NCBI GenBank assembly: GCA_027943335.1
Contig: BSBK01006025.1
Location: forward strand, 248,001-312,000
DNA from: Chamaecyparis obtusa
Lineage: Eukaryota; Streptophyta; Pinopsida; Cupressales; Cupressaceae
DNA length: 64,000 bases
Reading direction: 5' to 3'
Shown: one piece after another, positions 47,060-57,680 of the stretch
Layout of the letters: each line of letters starts with the position of its first letter
Position numbering within the stretch: position 1 is the stretch's first letter
The notes under the pieces: generated by a model
What the model was told of the DNA's origin: nothing
The model's database searches: none
The model's input: the letters and a program-made list of their open reading frames with translations, nothing else
Position numbers and translations under genes: made by a program

Positions 47060-49719
47060 TCAACTGATAGAGTCACCCGCACCATCAGTACCATCACAAT
47101 CAGGAGCACTATCAGCAGGTCAGCTCGAACTAGCCTATAATCCATGATGACTCATAGCAGCCATGAATTTTTGCATCATCACACTCATATGTGAAACCTG
47201 TTGCTAGATAGAAGATATCTGGGTCTGCAAAGAAGCAACATCTGATGCTAAGGCTGGGGCATAACCTTGTGGAAGTGGAACAGTAGAAGATGGCATCACT
47301 GAAGAAGATGGATCACCCAAAGAATGAACAAAGTGACATGAAGATGGACATGAAGAAGATGAAGGCATCGAGGTAGAAGCATGTGCCTGAGCTGAAGGAT
47401 CCTGAGGAATAATAGGAGGAACAACCTACTGAGCAGGAGGACCATGTGCCTGATCAAGTAAAATATGTGCTATATCTGCATCCATCTCTCTTTGTCTATC
47501 ACAAGGCCTATGTGTAGGATCTCTAGCAACCTGATGCAAAATCCTGTCAACCTGTCCACCTATACCCTAATCACCATCCCTAGGAGGAATAGGAGTAGCA
47601 ACTAACACTAGCATCTATACTCAACCTGCTCTAGCTCTGTGATGACCCCATCGTCTACACCAACCCCTGATCCTACCACAACCACCTTCATCATCATCAT
47701 CATCACCATCATCACCCCCGTCTCCACCAGCACCATCATCACGACCGTCATCCCCATCTGATAACTCTTCAATGGTGAGAATCCTCTCGGCGGGATTTGT
47801 AAACTTGGGAAAAGGATACCGATGTAACCAGGCAACATACTCATCAGTAATCCTAGCATCCATAACTTGTGATCTAGGATTCCAAGGATGATACCCAAGA
47901 TCTCAAATATCTCAGATAGTTGTACCAAAATCAACACAAGAGCCCCACAATGATCTCTCGACCTGCACACAATCATACATCGCTACACCCTATGGCATAT
48001 CCTGAACTCTGCCATACTGATGAAAAACATGGCGGAAGCAAAATCTCTCAATAACAAATGTGGAATGACCGATCATCCAAAATGGGGACAGAACATATAA
48101 GGAAGCTCACCATCATCCTTTGGCCAAGCCTCACATCTAAGGTAAGGTCTCCACATGATAGTATCCAGGTCATCAATCCAACATCACCAATAATCCAGCT
48201 TACCCATGTGAGTTTGGATAATAATACCACTATACATCCATGCAAAAGGCCAACCCAGTTGGTGATCTCATGCAATCATAGGATAGGACACGAGGATATG
48301 CTCCAAAGTCCAAAGTTGTAATAAGATGGCTCCAACAGTCAAAGTGGTAGAATGTCTATATATGACAGTATGAAGCTCATGATATAACTGTGCCAACACA
48401 CAAGAACTCCAGTCTAACTGATGAGGCTCTCCCATCAAATCCTCCAAGATAGGACCCCACCCAATAGCAAACCCATGTCCATGTCTATCAGGAAGTAAGA
48501 AACCACTTATTAGAGTACCCAGAACTACTAGTAACACAGGGAACAAAATGAACTACGCCCACTAAATATGTCGATCACCAATGGTAGCATCACCGAAGAC
48601 TCGTCGATAGGTAGAACCATCATAAATAGTATTGTAGTACACGAGCTCTCCTCAAGTCGGAAACTGCAAAATGTGATACACATCTTCAAGTGTAATGGTC
48701 ATTTCCCCCATGGGAAGATGAAAGGTGTTATGGTATGAGTGCCAACGCTCAGCCATAGCAGTGATAAGACCTCGATTCACTTGGAATTGAGGAAGATACA
48801 AAAGGAAGGACAAACCACACTGAGCAATGTGATGACGGTCAGTAGCACTCAAGTCGGGAATCATATCCCAGGACAAAGGATACGAACCACAGATATGTAA
48901 AGACCCAAGATCCTCCTACAAAATCAAGTTCAAAAACATCAGAATTGAAATCAAAAATTATTGGGACTATCCTAAGTCAATCAAAAATTTATAAACATAT
49001 CAAACCACAATCAAATTTCATGTTTCTACTCAGATAGAATGGAAATTTTATCCTCATCCATCATCAAAATCTAGATTGACTAACAATACCTTAACTATGA
49101 TAGATTTCTAACTGACATATCAAAACTTGTCAAAAGCCATCAAGATTGGGAACTTATCCTATCAATAGACTAATGAGTCAAAAAAACTACAACTTGCAAC
49201 TTGGTCAAAATTCAAAATTCAAAATTTTGCAGAGCAAAAGCGCTTATTAATGGTGCAAAAGTGTAAAATATCAAAAGTGCAGCTTAAATGTGTGAAAGCG
49301 CATGTTAATGTTTTAAAAGCGGCAAAAGAATCAAAAGTGCTCAAATCTATAGTGGAAGCGCACTTAAAATTTGTAAAAGTGCCAAACATATGTGAAAGCG
49401 CACAATAATATTGCAAAAGCAAGAAAGGGCATCAGTTTGACGAGCAAAAGTGCTCTATCGCTTCGTGGAAGAGCTGGTTAAAAGTGTGGAAGCGCACGTT
49501 CGAAGGTGAAAGCACCCTTTAAACAGGCAAAAGCACCCATTGAAAAAAAAATAGAAAAAAAAGGGTTGACTAACGGGAAAAGTTTGGAAAAAATTGAAAT
49601 AAATGCATGAAATAGAAAAATGAAGAGGTACAAGTACTCACCAGAGGTCTTGAGCCAAGTAGATGCTGATACCGGTGGCATTTCTCAAACCGATGCTTGC
49701 AAAGAGGGGTAGACATCAT
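47060..49719 (-). pseudogene. antisense plant-mobile-domain (PMD) gene of E1
   Basis: Runs against E1. Exon 1 (49642-49719) is intact: MMSTPLCKHRFEKCHRYQHL to RPL, with donor CTG then GTGAGT. Intron 1 is 48916-49641 (acceptor TTTTGTAG), phase 0 on both sides. Exon 2 begins at 48915 and continues in frame: SWDMIPDLSATDRHHIAQCG, AERWHSYHNTFHLPMGEMTI, TLEDVYHILQFPT, then TGA at 48652. Homology goes on: HGHGFAIGWGPILEDL, RITDEYVAWLHRYPFPKF, an aspartate/glycine-rich stretch near 47690-47760, and a stop at 47060-47062. W..., GE.TITLEDV is the classic PMD signature. Length is about 640 codons with stops. Expected in the nucleus by analogy with MAIN/MAIL1; the real role is unknown. It is much better preserved at its 5' end than the E2 copy. 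Confidence 0.75.
49236..49535 (-). repeat. GCGCTTTTGC-type array inside intron 1 of the antisense gene (E1)
   Basis: About 14 degenerate copies in the sense direction of the antisense gene (minus strand). The 3' end of the array reads GCGCTTTTGCTCTGCAAAAT, like the end of the gag-side leader array. Confidence 0.8.
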
Positions 49720-49796
49720 GAAAACTCAAAAGGTCAGAGAGGGTAAAAGTCAAAAGTAAAAGGTAAAAATGAATAGTAAAAAGGGATTTTGACACC

Positions 49797-49804
49797 TTTA
49801 TATA
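49797..49804 (-). promoter_or_regulatory. TATA box of the antisense gene (E1)
   Basis: TATATAAA on the minus strand, 78 bp before the ATG of exon 1. Same box and distance in E2, and a similar arrangement in A. Confidence 0.6.
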
Positions 49805-50471
49805 GGTTTTTGACCTAATAAGAGGTAAATTTAACCTAAGTAAGCACTTTTTCATCAAAATTAACCTTATCAAAGAGAATTTTATCATCACAACAATTGA
49901 AATAGGGGCATTTGAAATCAAACGGACTAAACATCGATATCAAAAATTCAAATAAAATTCATTATACATTTGAACTTTATTAATAGTAAAATGATCAACA
50001 TCATCAAGAATCAATCAATGGTCAAATCAATTTGAATTTTATTTCATTTTCGAGGGGGCATATCATTGGAAATATCAAACAGCAATCATATCAACAACAA
50101 CAGCAACATCATCAAGAATCGAGAGACCGATCATCAAATCAAAGCGAAAGCTTTTATCAAGAAATTTTTTGTAATCAATCACATGGGGCATCACATCAAA
50201 TCAGGTATCACATCAGGATTTTTCATTAGGATCAAGCATCATATCAAGAATTAATCAAAGAATGACCATCATATCAGAACGATCATCAAAACCACATCAA
50301 TTGAGAGTTTCATATCGATCATATCTGCATTAATCTTGTATCAGAAATCAAGGACTGACCATCAAAAGACATCAAGAATGAACATCAAAAGATCAACCAT
50401 CAATTAATCAAGACCTATCATCAAGCAAGATCAAAGTATTCTTTGAATCGACATGCTTCACACGTCAACTC
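49805..50471. other. 3' tail of E1 between antisense promoter and PPT
   Basis: No gene. GGGGCAT motifs and ATC-rich repeats as in 34204-34865. It would contain upstream promoter elements of the antisense gene. Confidence 0.5.
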
Positions 50472-50484
50472 AAAGAGGGGCATT
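50472..50484 (+). promoter_or_regulatory. polypurine tract of E1
   Basis: AAAGAGGGG then CATT, directly before the 3' LTR. Confidence 0.8.
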
Positions 50485-51358
50485 TGTAATCACCTAAAAA
50501 TGGACAAAGATAATTAAATGATAAATCAAGTCAAATCAAAGAAAATTGAGGATAAAATTGAATCAATTGAATCACAATGCATAATTAGCCAATCAAAATT
50601 AAAATCAAGTCTTAATTCGAGATAAATCAAAATTGAGAGTGTTTTAATCAAATGCAATCGAATCAAAATACAATTAAATCATTTAATTGTAGTCTTGGAT
50701 TAAATTAAATTCAACCCATTCAAGGGGTACATGGCTAAAATAAATCAATTAAATCAATTAATAAATCTTAATTACTCTCAACAACCACAAAAGGAGGAAA
50801 TTCAATCAACCAATGAGATTTAAGGAAAGGCATTCACATGGATCAAGCCAAATTCAATCTCAATCACTCAAAGTGAAAGAGAATCATGTCCATTAATCTT
50901 GTCTACTTGTCCCAAGCTTTGAGGACACAAACTTTGCATTGTCTTCAAAGGGTGGAACCAAAGACTCAACCAAGGTTTAATCATGATTAACTACACTACA
51001 CCCCCTACCATTGGGAAAATCTATAAAAGGAAGACCAAATTCCTCATAATCATCAATCACACATCTAATAATTGCATTGAATCTCTTGCAATTTGAGTTT
51101 AGAAAGGCATTTGACAGCTTAATTAGCAGTTACTTTGATATAATTGTTATCTTTAGCTTGTTTATCTTATCATTCTCATTCTAGGACTGCCATTAATGGA
51201 AGCTTGCTGAGAGTTTCTATTAACATCTTAGTTAGAGAGCCATAGGATGCTTAATTGATCATTAATTTGTTGAATAGTTTCTCTATTATGGTTTATTTAG
51301 TTGCTATTTCATTTATTGTTCAACCTTAATTCTATGAAGATATTTTTTCTAGTATACA
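50485..51358 (+). repeat. 3' LTR of E1
   Basis: 874 bp, TGTAATCACC to GTATACA, TATAAAA at 51022-51028. Followed by ATATG, a perfect copy of the 5 bp before 17051. Confidence 0.93.
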
Positions 51359-51363
51359 ATATG

Positions 51364-52134
51364 TATTAAAAATATTAAATATTTAATACATCCTAAAACC
51401 ATGCAAATCAAATATTTAATTATTTAATAAAGTACACAAGCATAATTAAATCTAATTTCCAATTAAATAATCAAATAATTCTAAATAATCAAATACTTGA
51501 GTTCAGATTAATTTTCTCAAATCCCTCTAGGAGCATAATTAACATTAAATTTCAGCTATAATCATTAATCAATAAATCACAGAAAATCACCCACTTAAGA
51601 AATAATTCAACTGAATTCAAACAAAGTAAAATCAAACAAAGTAAAACCAAGCACACACCAGAAAGGGATCCACGAATTCCTATCAACTAGACAAATCTGG
51701 GTAGGGTAGTCAAACTGATACTTGTCCAATCCTTGGGCAATTAGGCTTAGGTTAGGGTTTTGGATCTGTGTATTATCTCCCCTCTGTTACCATTTGAGAT
51801 ATTGTGATAGGGCACGCTCATCCTAATAATTCAAGAGAGTCGATGCCCGGTACCTACAAACCTGCATACAAAACCTGTATGTACATACATATATAAATAT
51901 ATAACAGACAATAGCGGGGATCAGCTGATCGTGTGAATCTTGCAAGCAAGTAACTACGACTCCATCCCTCAACCACATCAGGCATGTCAAATAGAAAAAT
52001 AAAACAAACACATCAACCATACACATGCAAGTATGGGGTCAGTAAAATCATGAGCATCAATGATTTCCTAACATATAATCCATCATCCTAAAATAATCAT
52101 AACATTTATAAAATCATACTAGGGGCAGGGTACA
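51364..52134 (-). repeat. left terminal repeat of D0, second part
   Basis: Continues the D0 repeat after E1 and aligns with 55241-55981. Its end on the minus strand reads TGTACCCTGCCCC, the LTR-like start. Confidence 0.8.
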
Positions 52135-53117
52135 ATATCCACCCCCCCAGGATTAGGCTTACTCTTGGAAGCCTAAAAATAGATAGGGGTAAGCATCCCT
52201 CAAACATAAAGCATTTACTAAAAACAAAACATAACATATGAGAACAAGCCATAAAATAAGAACATGGTATACAGTCATTATGAGCAATATAATTCTAGTT
52301 AGGAATAACAAAAATTCACATTGATCAATCATTCATTAACAATTCAAAAAAATAAAACTAAACCTTTATTCATTCATCAGTATAGAAAACATCTAGTAAT
52401 CTATTGTATAAAACACACATTCACATCTTCATCAAATAATGAGTTGAGAAGTTCATGAAAATCTATTTAGTTAATGCAACACTTATGAAAACATAAAGGA
52501 TACACGATGATTCTAATTTCACACAGCAAACATAGTACCATCTCCGCGATGTCCTCCCTTATACATACTATCAAGGGTTCATGATGAACATGATAGAAAC
52601 AACACTTATCACAGAACAGGGCCAACAATACCAAACATTCAGAGTAGCCACCACAAAACTCAAAAAGATAAAACCCAAGTGGGGGAATCCCAAGTCCAAC
52701 ATTAAATCATAAGAGCACTCAATTTTCAAAAATAAATTAAGTGTGACTAGCGTCACAAAATAGATAACAAAAAGAGAGTTAGGTGACTAATCCAATCATA
52801 AGAAAGTTCAAAAATTTTAATACTAGTCTTCACACATCACGAACAATTCATCAATCAACAAAAAAAATTAAATATCAATCATAAAACATTCACATAACAA
52901 GGTGACTAGTAGTAGCCACACTCAAGGGAGTAATCACTTCATGTCATCCAAAGGTTCTTCACCCTAGATGCATTAGAGAGGGTACCCACACACAATAAAT
53001 AATCAATCACCTATGACAATCGCTAGGCAGGTGATATCTCAAAGATATTTAAGAGAAAAAAAAGTCTCAACTATCAATGATACAATACATTTGATGCCCT
53101 AAGCTATCCCAGCCTAT
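52135..53117 (-). other. non-coding interior of D0
   Basis: 983 bp, AT-rich, no coding domain. The minus strand at 52139-52152 is CCTGGGGGGGTGG, a convincing polypurine tract placed right before the TG of the left repeat. No primer site was found near 53117. Confidence 0.5.
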
Positions 53118-55981
53118 GTTTTCCCCCAAGTCATCTAGTGCCCGATATCACAATATACACAAGAAGATAGTATAGGAACGAAGAATACAACACTCACGTC
53201 ATAAAGTACTAAAAGTGAACCATAAGCATTTTAATTCCACATTGAATATAATTGAATCCACATATAGAAATGCATAAACCTACTAGGAGAATCTAAACAC
53301 AAGCATTACAATATTGCCATAAATAAAAAAATATTCCCTATAGACTACCTAGGGATCTAACAAAGTAAAAATGCCCAATTTCAGTAGATACATGTCAATT
53401 ACCAATATGTTTTCAAATTCAGTACGTTTCATTACACATATCTATACATCCTAGTTATCATATGTCTGTTGCATTTGATAATTAAAACCAAAGACCTAAT
53501 TTAATTTTAATTTTAAAATTAGAAATCAAATCACATATAAGCATATTTTGACGTATAAATATATGTGTATAGGCCGAGAACAAATAAACTAGCTATTAAT
53601 TCATATGTAGTAAAAGTTCACTAAATTAAAATAAAATTAAATATAAAACAAAACATATAGATTTAATTTAATTTTATAAAAAAAGATTAAACTTATACTA
53701 CAAATTAATATAAAAATAACCTTTAAAATAAATACTATTTAATTCCAATAACAATTATTAAAATTAAACAATATCAACACACAAATTCAATTAAATTAGA
53801 TTAATAAATTAACTAAACCAAATTAACAAAATTATTAAACTAATTAAGTGGACAAAATTAATTAAACTTAATTAATAAATAAAATTAATTAAATTAATTA
53901 ACAAATTAAAAAATAAACTAAATTAATTTATAAAAATAAAATTGAATTAAATTAATTTAGAAAAAAATTAAATTAAAATAAAATCATAAAATAAAATTTT
54001 AAATAAAATTAAAATAATTAAAAAGTTTGTTTTAGGGGGGGGAGGGACTGGGCCCACGCCCAACCCTTTCCTACCGTGTACCTATACACTGTACACTGCC
54101 CAGTACCCTGCGCACGTAGGTCTATGTGTGGCAGGTCTACGCTGTCGTGGGGGGTTGGGGGTTGGTGGCCCCCACCCCAATAAAAATTTTATTATTATTT
54201 TTTTTATATTTTCTTTTTTAAAAGTAAAACAAATCATTTTTGCAATGCACTTTGTTTTTATTATTATTTAATAATTTCCGAAAAATGGAAAATAAACATA
54301 AAGGAGATGTATATTTTATTTTTTAAAGACATTCACATGCAATTAAATTGATTTGGACTTTTCTCATTTTTTGTCTTTTACTAGTACTAATGATTGTGTT
54401 TTTAAAAAAAAAAAATAGAGGATAATACATATTTTCCATAATTGACTTTCCTACCAAAATTGGGTTTTTTTCCTCTAACAATTGATTTTCTCTATCAAAT
54501 GTAAATTTAATTACAAACCCTATAGTCAGACTATAGTCCAGAATTAATTTATTGATTTCTTGGAAAACTATATAGAATCTTTTAATGAAATTTTGCCAGC
54601 AGAACACTACTATGCTAAAATTTAATAAATACATAAAAATCAACTAAACTGGGGTTTTCTAAATACCCAGAACAGTAAAAACACCAGATCTAGTTATAGA
54701 GATAAATTAAAACTGTGTAAACAAGAAAAGCCAAATAAATGCAAGATCAATCTAACAGGCGGGATTTCAAAGCCTACCTTGGATCCAAAGCTAGAAACTG
54801 AAATGAAAACCCTTTGAAGATCTGTAGACTCGAATTCCTCTGAGGATAGATTCAACCTACAGATCTGAATCTACGATGAATGCAACACCAAGAATTCTAG
54901 ATGCACAATGTAGCCAAAACAACAAGCAATGACAACAACCAAATTCTCCAAAATTCAAAGCACACAAGCTCTCCCAGAATTCTCCTCCAAAACCTATCTA
55001 ATCCTAAAATGAATGCAATTCCCCCTAATAGGGATTCAATTCCTCATTTCATGCAACCCTAAAGATAACTCAACATCTAACTCCCACATCAACTCCAAAT
55101 CAGAAATTGAAAATAAATCTTAATAAATAATTAAAAACACTTTTCATGCACAACTCAACATTGACTTTTTGAAACAGGTTGATAACTTTTGAGAACAATT
55201 CAATTTTCAATGATGCACATGTTATAATTTAAATATGTATTAAATAGATTAAATATTTAATGCATCCTAAAACCATGCAAATCAAATATTTAATTATTTA
55301 ATAAAGTACACAAGCATAATTAAATCTAATTTCTAATTAAATAATTAAATAATTAGGTTTAGATTAATTTTCTCAAATCCCTCTAGGAGCATAATTAACA
55401 TTAAATTTCAACTATAATCATTAATCAATAAATCACAGAAAATCACCCACTTAAGAAATAATTCAATTGAATTCAAATGAAGTAAAATCAAACAAAGTAA
55501 AACCAAGCAAACACCAGAAAGGGATCCACGAATTACTGTCAACTAGACAAATTCGGGTAGGGTAATCAAACTAATACTTGTCCAATCCTAGGACAATTAG
55601 GCTTAGGTTAGGGTTTTGGATCTGTGTATTATCTCCCCTCTCTTACCATTTGAGATATTGTGATAGGGCACGCTCATCCTAACAATTCAAGGAAGTCGAT
55701 GCCTGGTACCTGCATACAAAACCTACATGTACATACATATATAAATATATAACAAACAATGGTGGGGATCAGCCAATCGTGTAGATCTCGCAAGCAACTA
55801 CGACTCTGTCCCTCAACCACATTAGGCACGTCAAACAGAAATATAAAACAAACACATCAACCATACACATGCAAGTATGGGGTCAGTAAAATCATGAGCA
55901 TCAATGATTTCCTAAAATATAATCCATCATCCTAAAATAATCATAACATTTGTAAAATCGGACTAGGGGTGGGGTACTACA
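53118..55981 (-). repeat. right terminal repeat of D0
   Basis: Near-complete copy of the left repeat without the E1 insertion and with one copy of the GC-rich patch. Ends at 55981 (minus-strand start TGTAGTACC). Similarity to the left copy stops abruptly at both ends. Confidence 0.78.
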
Positions 55982-56079
55982 CACTAGGTGTGATCCTAAA
56001 TTCAATTGCTAATAAAAGGCATTAAATGCAATAAAAATCTAAATACAAGTATTCACAGGGTGCGTTATCAGGTACTTAC

Positions 56080-56154
56080 CAGAGCTACATAATGTGTGGG
56101 TCGCTCATATCATTGGTCGAGCTCAAATCGATGCCTCTCAACTGGAACCACCAT
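56080..56154 (-). pseudogene. first exon of the antisense PMD-type gene in C
   Basis: Twenty-five codons: MVVPVERHRFELDQ, a TGA, then YERPTHYVAL, and a phase-0 donor CTG then GTAAGT (56074-56079). It shares HRFE and the donor context with E1. A TTAAAATA box at 56226-56233 lies 72 bp upstream. The TGA probably comes from a CGA arginine codon. Exon 2 would lie left of 55982 and is absent. Confidence 0.55.
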
Positions 56155-56399
56155 TTTATCTCTCAAAGCTCTAAATTTACCAAGGTGAAAAGTGAAAATG
56201 AATAGTAAAATGACCTTTTTGGCCCTATTTTAACCACCTGGGGAGTCTAATGACCTATGGCACTTTCATAGCAGAATATCGTAGAAGATCCATGATGGAG
56301 CCAAAATTAAAATAGGTGATACATATCACTTTGAAATAGTAAAAATAGAGTTACAGAGCCAAGTCAACCTTGCAGATGAAAAGTCAACTATAGTAAAAA

Positions 56400-57222
56400 T
56401 GATGAAGGGTGCTCCCCTTAATACCACAAACACATAACAACAACAATATGCAAGAACAGAAAATTGGCTTCTTATTATCTCCACAAATGTGGAATTACAA
56501 ACTTTCAGAATTACAATATGCAAAGCCACATGGGCATTCCCTTACAATATTCTATAAGACAAAGCCTCGAACTATTACCCAGAACTATTCTGAACTGCCT
56601 AAGACAATAATACAGCCTTCCTTATATAGGCAATTATCCACCGCCTGGGAAGGTTCCAAAATTTTAGCCAATAAGGCCGACCAAACTTAGAATTATTTTA
56701 CTTTATTACATCATAGTCGGCTCAAGATAACCTTTGAAACCTGAACAGAAATTTTGAAGAAAATTATTTTTCGCCATTTCGGGTGACCCAACTTTCGAAG
56801 ACCATAAGTCATCACCAGTTGACCCGCTCGGCTATTATAACCCCATTTCAGAAATGCCATGAAGCGCTCTACAGGCTTGACTCACGCAAGCGCCCGTCAC
56901 CCAAATTTTTGACCTCATCCGGGGCCTCTAAAGCCTTCAAAACTGAGTTCAAAGTTTCTGTATCCTGCTGCCAATACCAAAAATCTTCAATATCTTCAAA
57001 ACTACACCTGATCTAGCCATGAAACTTTGCTGGCAGACTTATATGACCAAAATGAACCTCCAAGAAAGAAATCAGATCATTCTGAGCACATACAAAAATT
57101 ACCAAAAATAGTAACTTTCCATAAATAGCAGCTCTGCACAAAATAGCCCTTATTGAATAAAAAAATAGAAATATTTTTGGGTGATGCAAGATTGCTCTTA
57201 CACCCAGGATGCTCCTGCATCA
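56400..57222 (-). repeat. 3' LTR of B
   Basis: 823 bp. On the minus strand TGATGCAGGAGC to CCCTTCATCA. TATA-like box TATATAAGG at 56620-56628. The last codons of pol extend into it (to 57198). Confidence 0.93.
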
Positions 57223-57680
57223 GACACCCGGGGTAATTTGAGAAGTGACCCTGTCACGACTCAGGTGTGTAGAGGAAAACCAAGACGGTTAATCTCCTCC
57301 TTTGTTAGCCATGATGAATCTTCAACAGGTCATCCTTTCCACTTGACCAGATATTCTTCATATGTCCTATTTCTTGTGCTTCTACCAACACGACTGTCCA
57401 GTATATCTTCGATCTCCTTAGTGTCTGAACTAGTTGCTGGAATACTCCACTGTGCTGCTATGATCTCATCTTCAACACCTCCTTCATGATACTCTGTCAG
57501 ATCTGAAATGTTAAACACTGGTGAAATATTTAGCTCAGTAGGCAATTCTACCTCATATGTGTTTCCTGAATCATGTTTCTTCAATATCCTGCATGGTCTA
57601 AACTTCTTCATTTTTAGCTTGTTATATGTACCAACCGGAAATCGCTCCTTCCGCAAATGAACCATGACTTCATCGCCAAC
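57198..57680 (-). pseudogene. integrase tail with chromodomain of B, stop inside the chromodomain
   Basis: After a TAG (57681-57683) the frame continues with [20 protein letters not shown] and [20 protein letters not shown], then a chromodomain: [29 protein letters not shown] at 57330-57332 where tryptophan is expected, PVEDSSWLTKEEINRLGFPL. A second TGA follows, then the frame crosses into the LTR and ends DAGASWV at 57198-57200. Chromodomains bind modified histone H3 and steer integration to heterochromatin. Both early stops look like single transitions. Confidence 0.85.

Larger units (their letters stand above)
17051..51358 (+). mobile_element. E1: Tat-type Ty3/Gypsy element (16.7 kb without E2)
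   Basis: Bounded by LTRs 17051-17917 and 50485-51358 and by a perfect 5-bp duplication ATATG (17046-17050 and 51359-51363). It has a tRNA-Lys-type primer site, a repeat-rich leader, a small leader ORF, gag-pol with two RNase H domains and an integrase ending at 44763, and then a 5.7 kb 3' region with an antisense PMD gene. E2, a relative, is inserted in its leader at 18145/35768. All long reading frames are broken, so the copy is dead. The LTRs differ by a few percent by eye, so the insertion is not recent. Confidence 0.93.
14705..55981 (-). mobile_element. D0: large non-coding element with ~3 kb terminal direct repeats, split by E1
   Basis: 14705-17050 plus 51364-52134 (about 3.1 kb after removing E1) repeats as 53118-55981 (about 2.9 kb), flanking a 983-bp interior. 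On the minus strand a G-rich tract (52139-52152) lies just before a repeat that begins TGTACCCTGCCCC, as a polypurine tract precedes a 3' LTR. This suggests a LARD-like or gag-less LTR element on the minus strand of about 7 kb. I found no primer binding site, no coding domain and no clean target duplication, so a segmental duplication cannot be excluded. Confidence 0.55.
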
